Assembly: GCA_963699345.1 (NCBI GenBank)
Contig: CAVOTL010000007.1
Location: 744,001 to 808,000, forward strand
Length of the DNA: 64,000 bases
Direction: 5' to 3'
DNA from: Bog-756 sp963699345
Lineage (GTDB): Bacteria; Actinomycetota; Acidimicrobiia; Acidimicrobiales; RAAP-2
Position numbers and translations under genes: made by a program
Notes under the pieces: generated by a model
Seen by the model: only the letters and a program-made list of their open reading frames with translations
What the model was told of the DNA's origin: nothing
The model's database searches: none
Shown: in pieces, positions 1 to 7,904 of the stretch
How positions within the stretch are numbered: the first letter of the stretch is position 1
Layout: each line of letters starts with the position of its first letter

Positions 1-319
1 GGGCCGCCTCGGGGGCCGATTCGGTGTCGTTCCACAGTTTGGCGGGCCGCAGGACGGCACCGTGCCCGTCGAGGACGACGAGGCCGTGCTGCTGACCGGC
101 CACCGACACCCCCGCCACGGACCGGGACCCGCCGTCGGTGGCCTGGCCGGCCGCCCGGGCCAGCGCGATCCACCACGTCTCGGGATCCTGTTCCGAGCAC
201 GGCGGGTGGATGTCGGGATGGGCGGCCCGTCCCGAGCCGACCAGGGTGCCGTCGTCCGCGTCCCGCAGCTCGACCTTCGTCACCTGGGTGGAACTGTCGA
301 CACCGAGGACCAGCGGCAC
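1..319 (-). CDS. xylB: Xylulokinase, N-terminal part (cut by window edge)
   Basis: Only the first 106 codons are inside the window; the rest lies beyond base 1. The FGGY-kinase N-terminus is clear: a LGVDSSTQ phosphate-binding motif near residues 5-12, and AGQQHGLVVLD followed by RPAKLWNDTES near the end, which is the xylulokinase signature for the sugar-binding region. The enzyme should phosphorylate D-xylulose with ATP in the cytoplasm. I chose the GTG at 319 because it lies two bases after the stop of the upstream glycosidase gene and opens directly into the motif. With xylA and the GH3 gene it forms a xylose-catabolism operon. The FGGY family is certain; the xylulose substrate rests on motif and context. 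Confidence 0.88.
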   Translation of the reverse strand, partial: MPLVLGVDSSTQVTKVELRDADDGTLVGSGRAAHPDIHPPCSEQDPETWWIALARAAGQATDGGSRSVAGVSVAGQQHGLVVLDGHGAVLRPAKLWNDTESAPEAA

Positions 320-321
320 CG

Positions 322-2616
322 TCAGGCCCCGCCCACCCCGTCGACGGTCACCGTGGCCACCGGGTCACCGGCGTCGGTCCCGACGCCGAGCACGTAGGAG
401 CCCGGCTCCTGGAACCATGCCCCGTCGCGGCGGACCGCCAGATCCACCAGATCGAACGGGAGCGTGACCGAGGCGGCGTGGCCGGCGTCGACCTGGACCC
501 GTCGGAAGGCCACCAGGCGGCGCGCCGGGCGCTCCACCGCGGAGCCGGGCAGCCCGGCGAAGCAGAACACCACCGTGGCCCCGGCGCAGTCTCCCGTGTT
601 GGCCACCTCGATCGAGACGCGCCCGGAGGTCGACGTGGGACCGTCCCGGTCCAGGCGGATCGACGACGGGTCCAGCGCCCACGTGGTGTACCCGAGGCCG
701 GCGCCGAAGGGGCGGTGGGCGGCGATGCCGTCCCGGTCGAGCTTCCACTGACCGTGGAAGAGGTCGTAGACGACGGCATCGGCGCCCGGTTCGAACGCGA
801 CCAGATCGTCCTCGTCCACCGGCAGGGCGAACGGGAGCCTCCCTCCCGGCTCGACCGTCCCCGTCAGGACGTCGCCCAGGGCCCGCCCGCCTTCCATGCC
901 CGGATACCAGACCACCAGCGTGGCCGCTACGTGGTCCAACCACGGCATGACCACGGCGGAGCCGCCCATGACCACTGCGACCGTCCGGGGGCAGGCGGCC
1001 GCCGCCGCGCCCACCAGGTCCTCGTCCTCGGTGGGGAGCCGGAGTGTCCGCCGGTCGCCTCCCGGGGCGAACGTCGCCGGAGGGGCGGCATCGGGCCCGA
1101 CCGTCGGTGGAGGGGCGGCATCGGGCCCGACCGTCGGTGGAGGGGCGGCATCGGGCCCGACCGTCGGTGGGGAGGACTCCGCCCCCGCCATCCCCCGGAG
1201 CTCCGGGGCCACCTCGGAGGCATCGGTCATGGCGGACGAGCCGGGAGTCGCCGCGGGACCCGGCTCCGGCGCGGCAGGGAACATCGTCGCCATCGACTCG
1301 CTCGTGCCCACGTCGATGAACTCGCCCTCGTCCTCCTTCGTCAGTCCCACGACCACCACGCACAGGTCGGCGCCCTCGGCCGCCCGGGCGTCGGAGTCGT
1401 GGTGGACCACATCGGCCGTGGGGAACGCACCCCGGATCCCGTCGAGCAACGTCGACACTTCGGGCGGCAGCACCTCGCTCGATCCTCCGTCGCCGAGATT
1501 GGCGACGCGCGCCAGGCGTCCGAGCACCACCACTCGTCGGAGGTCGCGGCGGACCGGCAGCAGCCGGCCTTCGTTTCGCAGCAGGACCATCGACGCCGAT
1601 GCCGCCTCCCGGGCCAGTGCCCGATGCCCGGGGCTGGCGAGGACCGAGGGGTCGGGCTCGGCTCCGACGGCGACGTCGGCGAAGCGGAGCAGCGTGGCCA
1701 CGATCGCCTCCACCCGGGCCACCACATCGGCGGGATCGAGTCGACCGTCGGCCAGTGCGGCGGGAAGGTCCCGGGCCCGCTGCTGTCGGAACGGCATCTC
1801 GATCTCCAGGCCGGCGCGCACGGACAGGACCGCGTCGTGGAGCCCGGCGATGAAGTCGGAGGTCACGAAGCCGTCCCACCCCCACTCGCCCCGCAGGATG
1901 TCGGTCAGCAGCACCCCGTTCTGGCCGCACCACTCCCCGTTGACCGAGTTGTACGCCGACATCACCGACGCCACCCCCTCCCCGGCGACCCGCCGGAAAT
2001 GGGGCAGGTACACCTCGTGGAGGGCACGCTCGTCCACCGTCACGTCGACCCGGAAGCGGGCCTCCTCCATCGAGTTGCAGGCGAAGTGCTTCATGCAGGC
2101 CATGACGCGGGTCTGCAGGCCCCGGGTCAGGGCCGCCGCCAACTCCCCCACGTGATGGGGATCCTCGCCGTACGTCTCCTGAGCCCGCCCCCAACCGGGG
2201 TGGCGCAGGAGATTCATGCAGACGGCGCCGGTGTACGTGGCGCCGACCGCCGACAACTCCGCCCCGACGGCCCGGCCGATGCGCTCCTCGAGGCTGGGGT
2301 CGAAGGTCGCCCCCCGGGCCATGGAGACCGGAAAGCAGGTGGCGGGGCCGACGACGCATCCCCGGGGACCGTCGGCGAACCGGATCCCCGGGACCCCGAG
2401 ACGCGCCACGGCGGCGGCCGGCCACGGGTGTGCGTGGTAGCCACCGTTGACCAGGTCGTCCAGGCCGTCCCAGAATTCGGTGTCGCCGTCGAGACACCCG
2501 AGCCGCTCGTCCTCGGTCATGGCCGCCACCAGGACGGCGGCCTCGGCGTGGTGGTCCGCCCCGAGCCGGACCCGCCGTGCCGCCGCCGAAAAGGGGGTGT
2601 CGTCGGAGCCGCTCAT
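322..2616 (-). CDS. Glycoside hydrolase family 3 beta-glycosidase (probable cytoplasmic beta-xylosidase)
   Basis: A 764-residue GH3 enzyme without a signal peptide, so it should cleave imported oligosaccharides in the cytoplasm. The N-terminal barrel carries FADGPRG, the KHFACN substrate-binding motif, and VTSDFIAG, whose Asp254 sits at the catalytic nucleophile position. The C-terminal alpha/beta sandwich and a fibronectin-III-like end domain follow. A low-complexity Pro/Ala insertion of about 60 residues, containing three perfect copies of a ten-residue unit (about residues 483-512), interrupts the C-terminal sandwich. The ATG at 2616 overlaps the xylA stop by four bases, which fixes the start and indicates translational coupling. 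Position between xylA and xylB suggests beta-xylosides or xylobiose as substrate; that is inference, and a beta-glucosidase is possible. Confidence 0.9.
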   Translation of the reverse strand: MSGSDDTPFSAAARRVRLGADHHAEAAVLVAAMTEDERLGCLDGDTEFWDGLDDLVNGGYHAHPWPAAAVARLGVPGIRFADGPRGCVVGPATCFPVSMARGATFDPSLEERIGRAVGAELSAVGATYTGAVCMNLLRHPGWGRAQETYGEDPHHVGELAAALTRGLQTRVMACMKHFACNSMEEARFRVDVTVDERALHEVYLPHFRRVAGEGVASVMSAYNSVNGEWCGQNGVLLTDILRGEWGWDGFVTSDFIAGLHDAVLSVRAGLEIEMPFRQQRARDLPAALADGRLDPADVVARVEAIVATLLRFADVAVGAEPDPSVLASPGHRALAREAASASMVLLRNEGRLLPVRRDLRRVVVLGRLARVANLGDGGSSEVLPPEVSTLLDGIRGAFPTADVVHHDSDARAAEGADLCVVVVGLTKEDEGEFIDVGTSESMATMFPAAPEPGPAATPGSSAMTDASEVAPELRGMAGAESSPPTVGPDAAPPPTVGPDAAPPPTVGPDAAPPATFAPGGDRRTLRLPTEDEDLVGAAAAACPRTVAVVMGGSAVVMPWLDHVAATLVVWYPGMEGGRALGDVLTGTVEPGGRLPFALPVDEDDLVAFEPGADAVVYDLFHGQWKLDRDGIAAHRPFGAGLGYTTWALDPSSIRLDRDGPTSTSGRVSIEVANTGDCAGATVVFCFAGLPGSAVERPARRLVAFRRVQVDAGHAASVTLPFDLVDLAVRRDGAWFQEPGSYVLGVGTDAGDPVATVTVDGVGGA
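1081..1170. repeat. Three perfect 30-bp tandem repeats inside the GH3 gene
   Basis: Three identical, adjacent 30-base units. Because 30 is a multiple of three they keep the reading frame and encode three copies of TVGPDAAPPP in the GH3 protein. Partial, diverged copies flank the array. The lack of any mismatch suggests recent slippage expansion or contraction. Confidence 0.95.
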
Positions 2617-3950
2617 CGGGCCCGCTCGACGTGCCTGTTGACCAGGTGCTCGAGCATCTCCTGACGTCCCGATACCGGCACGGGGACGAGGCCCCCGGCC
2701 GTCACCTGGTCCCTCAGCGACGCCAGCGTGGCCGTCCCGTCGAGCACCGACGTCCCCAGCGGGCCGTCCCACGCCGCGTACCGCTCGGACCGGAACCGGG
2801 CCAGGTCCCCCGACTCGAGCAGGGACGCGGCGGCCAGGAGCGACCTGGCCATCGTGTCCATGGCGCCGATGTGACCGTGGAAGAGGTCGTCCCGGGCCGT
2901 CGACTGACGGCGCAGTTTGGTGTCGAAGTTGATCCCTCCGGTGGTGAAGCCACCGGCCGACAGGATCTCGTACAGCGCGAGCGTGCACTCCTCGACGGAG
3001 TTCGGGAACTGGTCGGTGTCCCACCCGTTCTGGGGATCGCCGCGGTTGGCGTCGATCGATCCGAGGGCGTCGGCGGCGATGGCCGTGGCCACCTCGTGGT
3101 GGAAGCTGTGGCCGGCCAGGGTGGCGTGGTTGGCCTCCAGGTTGAGCCGGAACTCGCCGGCCAGTCCGTGGCGGTCGAGGAACCCGAGCACGGTCGCCGC
3201 ATCGTGGTCGTACTGGTGCTTGGTCGGCTCCGCCGGCTTGGGTTCGATCAGCAGTGCCCCCGGGAAGCCGATGCGGTGCTTGTGCTCCGCCACCAGGTGC
3301 AGGAAGCGGGCCAGCTGGTCCGCTTCACGGGCCAGGTCGGTGTTGAGGAGGGTCTCGTACCCCTCGCGGCCTCCCCACAGCACGTAGTTCGCCCCACCGA
3401 GCGCGTGCGTGGCCTCGAGAGCGTGGCCCACCTGGGCCGCGGCCACCGCGAAGACCTCCGGATCGGGATTGGTGGCGGCCCCTGCCGCGTAGCGGGGGTG
3501 GGAGAACAGGTTCGCCGTCCCCCACAGCAGGCGCACCCCGGTGCGCTCCATGTGGCCGGCGGCCTCGTCGACCATGGCGTCGAGGTGGGCCGCCGTCTCG
3601 GCCGCCGTCGTCCCCTCGGGGGCGATGTCCCGGTCGTGGAAGCAGAAGAACGGGGTACCGAGTTTGGCCATGAACTCGAAGGCGGCAGCCATCTTGGTGC
3701 GGGCGGCTCCGAGCGGATCGGTGCCCGGCGCACCCCAGGGCCGGTCGAGCGTCGCCTCGCCGAAGACGTCGGAGCCGGGCCACACGAAGCTGTGCCAGTA
3801 ACAGACCGCCATCCGCAGCTGGTCCTCCATTCGGCGTCCGGCCACCACCCGGTCGGCGTCGTACCAACGGAAGGCGAGCGGGTCGTCCGAGTCGGGTCCG
3901 GCGAAGGGGATGTGTCCCACACCCGCGAAGAACTCCGAGGTCCCGCTCAT
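2613..3950 (-). CDS. xylA: Xylose isomerase
   Basis: A 445-residue enzyme interconverting D-xylose and D-xylulose, the first step of the operon that ends in xylulokinase. Motifs of the larger (E. coli-like, class II) xylose isomerases are visible: FCFHDRD with the catalytic His105, LLIEPKPAEPTKHQYD with metal ligand Glu236, and LNLEANHATLAGHSFHHE. The length matches the class. The ATG at 3950 is the first start giving the usual N-terminus (SEFFAGVGHIPFAG). The stop overlaps the GH3 start as ATGA. The gene is divergent from a membrane-protein gene across 133 bases. No regulator is adjacent inside the window. Confidence 0.96.
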   Translation of the reverse strand: MSGTSEFFAGVGHIPFAGPDSDDPLAFRWYDADRVVAGRRMEDQLRMAVCYWHSFVWPGSDVFGEATLDRPWGAPGTDPLGAARTKMAAAFEFMAKLGTPFFCFHDRDIAPEGTTAAETAAHLDAMVDEAAGHMERTGVRLLWGTANLFSHPRYAAGAATNPDPEVFAVAAAQVGHALEATHALGGANYVLWGGREGYETLLNTDLAREADQLARFLHLVAEHKHRIGFPGALLIEPKPAEPTKHQYDHDAATVLGFLDRHGLAGEFRLNLEANHATLAGHSFHHEVATAIAADALGSIDANRGDPQNGWDTDQFPNSVEECTLALYEILSAGGFTTGGINFDTKLRRQSTARDDLFHGHIGAMDTMARSLLAAASLLESGDLARFRSERYAAWDGPLGTSVLDGTATLASLRDQVTAGGLVPVPVSGRQEMLEHLVNRHVERAR

Positions 3951-4050
3951 CGCGTCGTCCGGGTCCGGTATCCGTGCACACCGCATCATCGCGTCGACAC
4001 CGTGCCGGCGCCACCGTCCGGCGGTCATGGTCGACCGGTCGCGGACCACG

Positions 4051-4076
4051 GTTCGACACCGAACGCTGTGTAGGGT
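4051..4076 (+). promoter_or_regulatory. Promoter box with small inverted repeat upstream of the membrane-protein gene
   Basis: TAGGGT at 4071-4076 matches the actinobacterial -10 pattern TANNNT and lies seven bases before the ATG at 4084, as expected for a leaderless transcript. GTTCG-ACAC-CGAAC at 4051-4064 is a perfect inverted repeat where a -35 region or operator could lie, in the intergenic region shared with xylA. The operator role is a guess. Confidence 0.4.
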
Positions 4077-4083
4077 CGACGCG

Positions 4084-4936
4084 ATGGCGTCCCCCTCCAC
4101 CGACCCCACGTCGGCCGACGATCCGGCCGCTCCGGTCGAACTGCCCTCGACGGTGGCCGAGGCCACCAGAGCGGAGTTCCGGCGCATCACCCACCCGCCG
4201 TTCGAGACGCTCCTGACCGTGGCCATCAACGCCGCCCTGATGAGTTCGGCGTGGTTCTTCCTCCCGACCTCGATCCGGGGACAAGGTCTTCGAACTCCAC
4301 GGCAGTCTGGCCTTCGCCTTCGTGCTGTCGAGCTGGATGTACTCGGACGTTCCCGCCACCAACGTCCTGGCCTGTGACACCGTCCAGACACTGGCGGCCA
4401 TCAACGAGCCCGGTGCCCTGCACCGGATCCTGGTGGCCCGCCGTCGGATGCTGTGGCTCGTGGTGGCGCCGGTCTGCCTGCTCATCGCCTTCGTCAACGG
4501 GGTCGGGGCCCCCGACCGGGTGGTCGTCGTCTACTCGGCGGTGGCCATCGGGGTCATCCCCTTCGGCGTCCTCGGCGTGTCGGCCTGGGTCGGCGTCCTG
4601 TTCCCCTACCATCCGATCCCCCTCCGCTACCGCTGGGAACACCGCCGCACCTGGTGGCCGATGCTGGGTCGCTGGGCGACCCTGGTGCTCCTCCCCTACG
4701 GCGTCGTCCCCCTGCTGACGGGCGTCTTCCTGGCGCCGACCCTGCTGATCTGGGGTCTCACGTCGCCGAAGGGTCTGACCCAGAAGCTGCCGGACAACGA
4801 CCTCGGACTCGGGATCGCGCTCGCCTGTCTCATCGCGTTGGCCGGCGCCTACTTCGGCCAACGGATGTCCCTGCGCCTGGTGGAACGCCGTCGGGACCGG
4901 CTGGTGGCCTACCTCTCCGATCCGCGACGCGGCTGA
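4084..4936 (+). CDS. Multi-pass membrane protein, reading frame interrupted by a +1 indel
   Basis: The N-terminal 65 or so codons read from ATG 4084 and the remainder reads in another frame up to the stop at 4936. Total length is 3n+1, so one surplus base restores a single frame. The switch lies at the CGGGGAC run near 4276-4280: removing one G joins FLPTSIR to DKVFELHGSL without loss. The reconstructed protein has about 283 residues and five or six hydrophobic segments; two are separated by a soluble stretch (INEPGALHRILVARRRM). I do not recognise the family. The coding quality on both sides of the break argues for a sequencing error or a very recent mutation rather than an old pseudogene. 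Confidence 0.7.
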
Positions 4937-4995
4937 GCGCCGCCGTTCCCCCGGGGTCCGTCCCCGGCGACCGGCGGCCTGACAGGCTTGGCGAC

Positions 4996-5592
4996 GTGGC
5001 CACCACCTCCATCCTCGGAATCGGCGACGTCGAGCATCGGGAGCTGCTGGCGACCGTCATTCGGGCCGCTCTCAGCACCGGCGTCCTCCTGGCCGTCTAC
5101 TTCCTGATGCCCATCGGGCACCGGCCCATCGCCCACAGCCTCCTGCGGGACATCGGCGTCATGGCCCGGCTGGGGGCGGCGACCGCCATCTTCATCGCCG
5201 TGCTGCTCTTCGAGATCCGCGGCATCGCCCGGGCCAAGCACCCCATGCTCCGGGCCGGGGTGGCGATGGCCATCGTGATCCCGCTCTTCCTCGTCTTCTT
5301 CGCCTGGATCTACCTGAACATGTCCAACTCCGACGTCCAGACGTTCGGGCACCCCATGGACCACATGACCGCCCTCTACTTCACCGTGACCGTGTTCTCC
5401 ACGGTCGGGTTCGGTGACATCACCCCGAAGACGGACCTCGCCCAGCTGGTGACGACCGTCCAGATGCTGGCCGACCTCGCGGTGATCGCCATCGTCGTGC
5501 GCCTCATCCTGGGCGTCGCCAATCGCAGCGCCGCCGAGCGCGCCGTCGCTACCGGCGACGAGGAGGTCGCTGGCGGGCCGACCCCGACCTGA
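4996..5592 (+). CDS. Two-pore-type (Ion_trans_2-like) potassium channel protein
   Basis: A 198-residue membrane protein with about four hydrophobic helices and a pore loop, FTVTVFSTVGFGDITP, carrying the K+ selectivity-filter sequence TVGFGD. It ends in a short charged tail with no RCK or nucleotide-binding domain visible. The start is taken as GTG 4996, which gives a short N-terminus before the first helix; a longer version in the same frame would read back through the preceding gene in a wrong frame. It probably mediates passive K+ flux across the cytoplasmic membrane. Whether it is voltage-sensitive cannot be seen; no Arg-rich S4 segment is present. Confidence 0.82.
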   Translation: MATTSILGIGDVEHRELLATVIRAALSTGVLLAVYFLMPIGHRPIAHSLLRDIGVMARLGAATAIFIAVLLFEIRGIARAKHPMLRAGVAMAIVIPLFLVFFAWIYLNMSNSDVQTFGHPMDHMTALYFTVTVFSTVGFGDITPKTDLAQLVTTVQMLADLAVIAIVVRLILGVANRSAAERAVATGDEEVAGGPTPT

Positions 5593-5633
5593 CCCGGAAC
5601 CGACCCCCGGGCCCGCTCGGCGAGTCCACGTGT

Positions 5634-5639
5634 CAAGAT
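5634..5639 (+). promoter_or_regulatory. Probable leaderless -10 box of the nitronate monooxygenase-like gene
   Basis: CAAGAT ends six bases before the GTG start at 5646. The same box at the same distance precedes the small gene at 31893, and related boxes precede several other genes in the window. No Shine-Dalgarno sequence fits between box and start. Confidence 0.45.
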
Positions 5640-5645
5640 GCCCGG

Positions 5646-6584
5646 GTGCTGGCCAACCGGGTCACCGAGCTGCTCGGCGTGGACATCCCCATCGTCCAGG
5701 CCCCCATGGGGTGGATCGCGCGCTCGCAGCTCGCCTCGGCCGTCTCCAACGCCGGCGCCATGGGCATCATCGAGACCTCCTCGGGGGAACTCGACACGGT
5801 CCGGGACGAGATCGCCCGGATGAAGGACCTGACGGACAAGCCCTTCGGAGTCAACATCGCCCAGGCCTTCGTGGCCGACCCGACGGTCATCGTCGACTTC
5901 GTCATCGCCCAGGGTGTGCGATTCGTCACCACGTCGGCGGGTAGCCCGACCCAGTACACCGCCCGGCTGAAGGACGCCGGACTCACCGTGTTCCACGTGG
6001 TTCCCACCCTGCGGGCCGCGGCCAAGGCGGTCGAGGCCGGTGTCGACGGGCTGATCGTGGAGGGCGGCGAAGGCGGGGGCTTCAAGAACCCGCGCCCGGT
6101 TTCGACCATGGTGCTACTGCCGTCGGTGACCTCCGCCTTCGACGTCCCCGTGATCGCCGCCGGTGGGTTCCTCGACGGTCCGACCATGGCCGCCGCCCTG
6201 GCGCTCGGGGCCGAAGGGGTCCAACTCGGCACCGTCATGCTGTCGACCGTCGAGTCGCCCGTCCACGACAACTGGAAGCAGGCTGTGGTCGCCGCGGCCG
6301 AGACGGACACCGTGTTCCTCAACAGCCACACCTCACCGGCGCTCCGGGCGCTGCGGACCGAGCGGTCCGGATGTCTCGAATTCGACCACGGCCGCAACGC
6401 CATGGCCGACTTCGGGAACGTCCGTGACCTCTATTTCGGGGGCGACCTCGAGTCCGGCATCGCCCTGTCCGGTCAGGTGGCGGGCCGCATCACCGCCAGC
6501 CGCCGCGTGGCCGACGTCATCTCGGACTGCGCCACCGGATGCGAGGCCACCCTCGCCGACCTGTCGAGGCGGTACGTCGGATGA
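5646..6584 (+). CDS. Nitronate monooxygenase / 2-nitropropane dioxygenase-like flavoprotein
   Basis: A 312-residue TIM-barrel FMN enzyme of the NPD family. It shows PIVQAPMGWIA at the N-terminus, a glycine-rich EGGEGGGF loop and the phosphate-binding IAAGGFLDG plus ALALGAEGVQLGT strands near residues 170-200. Family members oxidise alkyl nitronates or act as related FMN-dependent reductases, including enoyl-ACP reductase FabK; sequence alone does not decide which. The GTG at 5646 begins the conserved N-terminal strand. The stop overlaps the ATG of the next small gene (ATGA at 6581-6584), so the two are coupled. Confidence 0.85.
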   Translation: MLANRVTELLGVDIPIVQAPMGWIARSQLASAVSNAGAMGIIETSSGELDTVRDEIARMKDLTDKPFGVNIAQAFVADPTVIVDFVIAQGVRFVTTSAGSPTQYTARLKDAGLTVFHVVPTLRAAAKAVEAGVDGLIVEGGEGGGFKNPRPVSTMVLLPSVTSAFDVPVIAAGGFLDGPTMAAALALGAEGVQLGTVMLSTVESPVHDNWKQAVVAAAETDTVFLNSHTSPALRALRTERSGCLEFDHGRNAMADFGNVRDLYFGGDLESGIALSGQVAGRITASRRVADVISDCATGCEATLADLSRRYVG

Positions 6585-6901
6585 GCATCGCCGACGTGCT
6601 GGCGGAAGCCGACGCCGACCTCGCCACCGTCCGTTCGGTGGTCGACGCCGCCCAGCACGCCCTCGACGTGGCGGAACGCACCCAGCGCCACGGCGCGCGC
6701 CTGGCCGCACGGCTGCGGACACTGGTCGTCGTGGCCGCGCTCGGAGCCACCACCCTCGGCGTGGCGCTCGCCGTTCGCGCCGTGCTGGGCCGACGGTCGG
6801 CGGTATCCGTGGCGCCTGTCGTCCCATCCGAGGTCGCCGGGTCGCCATCGGTGGTCGACCCGTCCACCAATGGGTCGCCCACCCCTCCCGGCCCGAGCTG
6901 A
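6581..6901 (+). CDS. Small single-pass membrane protein of unknown function
   Basis: A 106-residue protein with an N-terminal amphipathic, probably coiled-coil helix (about residues 5-42), one transmembrane segment (about 47-67, LVVVAALGATTLGVALAV) and a Pro/Ser-rich tail. Its ATG overlaps the stop of the flavoprotein gene by four bases, which supports translation. I do not recognise the family. Charge distribution would place the basic residues just before the membrane helix inside the cell. Confidence 0.6.
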   Translation: MSIADVLAEADADLATVRSVVDAAQHALDVAERTQRHGARLAARLRTLVVVAALGATTLGVALAVRAVLGRRSAVSVAPVVPSEVAGSPSVVDPSTNGSPTPPGPS

Positions 6902-7016
6902 CCGCCGAGCCGGAGGGTGTCCCGCGGTCGCCGCCCGGTCCGGCGGTACGCTTCGGTCGCCCGACCGGCGCAGCGATGCGTGGGGGCGGAACGGACCCGG
7001 AGGTAGCTGAGCGGCC

Positions 7017-7862
7017 ATGGATGTGTTCCTCGCCTTGCTGGCGGCGATCGCGTTCGCCGGCGGGAGCGTCTTCCAACAGAAGGGCACTCTGTCCACGTCG
7101 GACGGTGACGGGCACCCGAGCTTCCTGGTCCAGATCGTGCGCGAGCCGGTCTGGTTGGCCGGGGCCCTCCTCCAGGCGGCCGGATGGGTCCTCCAGGCGG
7201 TCGCCCTCGACAAGGGTCCCCTGGTCGTGGTCCAGTCGGTCACCACCCTCTCGCTGGTCTTCGCCCTACCGCTCGGCGCCCGGCTGACCGGCCAGGTGAT
7301 CTCTCCCCGGGTGGTCGCCGGGGCGGCGGCCGTGGTGGTCGGCATCGTGCTCTTCCTGTCCGTCGGATCGCCCAAGGGCGGGACCACGAACCCCGCCGCC
7401 TCCGAGTGGTGGTCGGCCTGCCTGGTCACCCTCGTGCTGGTGGCGGGGGCCGGGCTGTCCGGTCGCCACCGCACCGGCGCTCCCCGGGCGCTCCTGTTCG
7501 GCGTGGCCGCCGGGTTCGGTTTCGGACTGCAGACGGCGGTCACCAAGCAGTTCGTGACCGTGGTCGGGCACGGCCTCGGGGCGATCTTCGCGAGTTGGAC
7601 GATCTACGTGCTGATCATCTCGGCCGTCTCCGGCTTCGTGTTACAGCAGTCCGCGCTCAAGACGGGGGTCCTCGCCCCCGCGCTGGCCTCGAGCAACGCC
7701 GTCACCTTGTTCGCCGGCGTCATCCTCGGGATCACCGTGTTCGGCGAGACGCTCGCCCACGGCGATGGCCGGCTCGTGCCGGCGGTACTCGGCCTGGCCG
7801 CCGCCCTGGCCGGAGTGGCCATGCTGGCCGGGGCTCCCCAGCCCCAGCCCGCCGACCCCTGA
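7017..7862 (+). CDS. DMT/NIPA-like multi-pass membrane transporter
   Basis: A 281-residue, very hydrophobic protein with about nine membrane helices. The pattern fits the drug/metabolite transporter superfamily, with an EamA-like repeat and the overall look of NIPA-type proteins. The N-terminal helix carries the AFAGGSVFQQKG segment often seen at the start of these transporters. A GGAGGTAG ribosome site lies upstream of the ATG at 7017. Substrate unknown; NIPA relatives have been linked to Mg2+, but I would not transfer that. It is convergent with the radical SAM gene. Confidence 0.72.
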   Translation: MDVFLALLAAIAFAGGSVFQQKGTLSTSDGDGHPSFLVQIVREPVWLAGALLQAAGWVLQAVALDKGPLVVVQSVTTLSLVFALPLGARLTGQVISPRVVAGAAAVVVGIVLFLSVGSPKGGTTNPAASEWWSACLVTLVLVAGAGLSGRHRTGAPRALLFGVAAGFGFGLQTAVTKQFVTVVGHGLGAIFASWTIYVLIISAVSGFVLQQSALKTGVLAPALASSNAVTLFAGVILGITVFGETLAHGDGRLVPAVLGLAAALAGVAMLAGAPQPQPADP

Positions 7863-7904
7863 GGCCGGCGGAGCCCGATCCCGCCGACCGGCACCGGCCG
7901 GCCC

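Noticed and set aside
478..4073. Long plus-strand reading frames opposite the xylose operon (about 730 and 500 codons)
   Set aside because: They are antisense shadows of xylA and the GH3 gene in very GC-rich DNA; their translations are Arg/Gly/His-rich with no family signature.
4084..4936. Calling the interrupted membrane-protein gene an old pseudogene
   Set aside because: Only one base is out of place and coding quality is even on both sides; together with similar breaks in essential genes an error is the simpler explanation.
7863..7904. GC-rich inverted stretches between the convergent transporter and radical SAM genes as a terminator
   Set aside because: Several overlapping short pairings (CGGCGG/CCGCCG, GGCCGG) are possible but none is better than expected in such GC-rich DNA.
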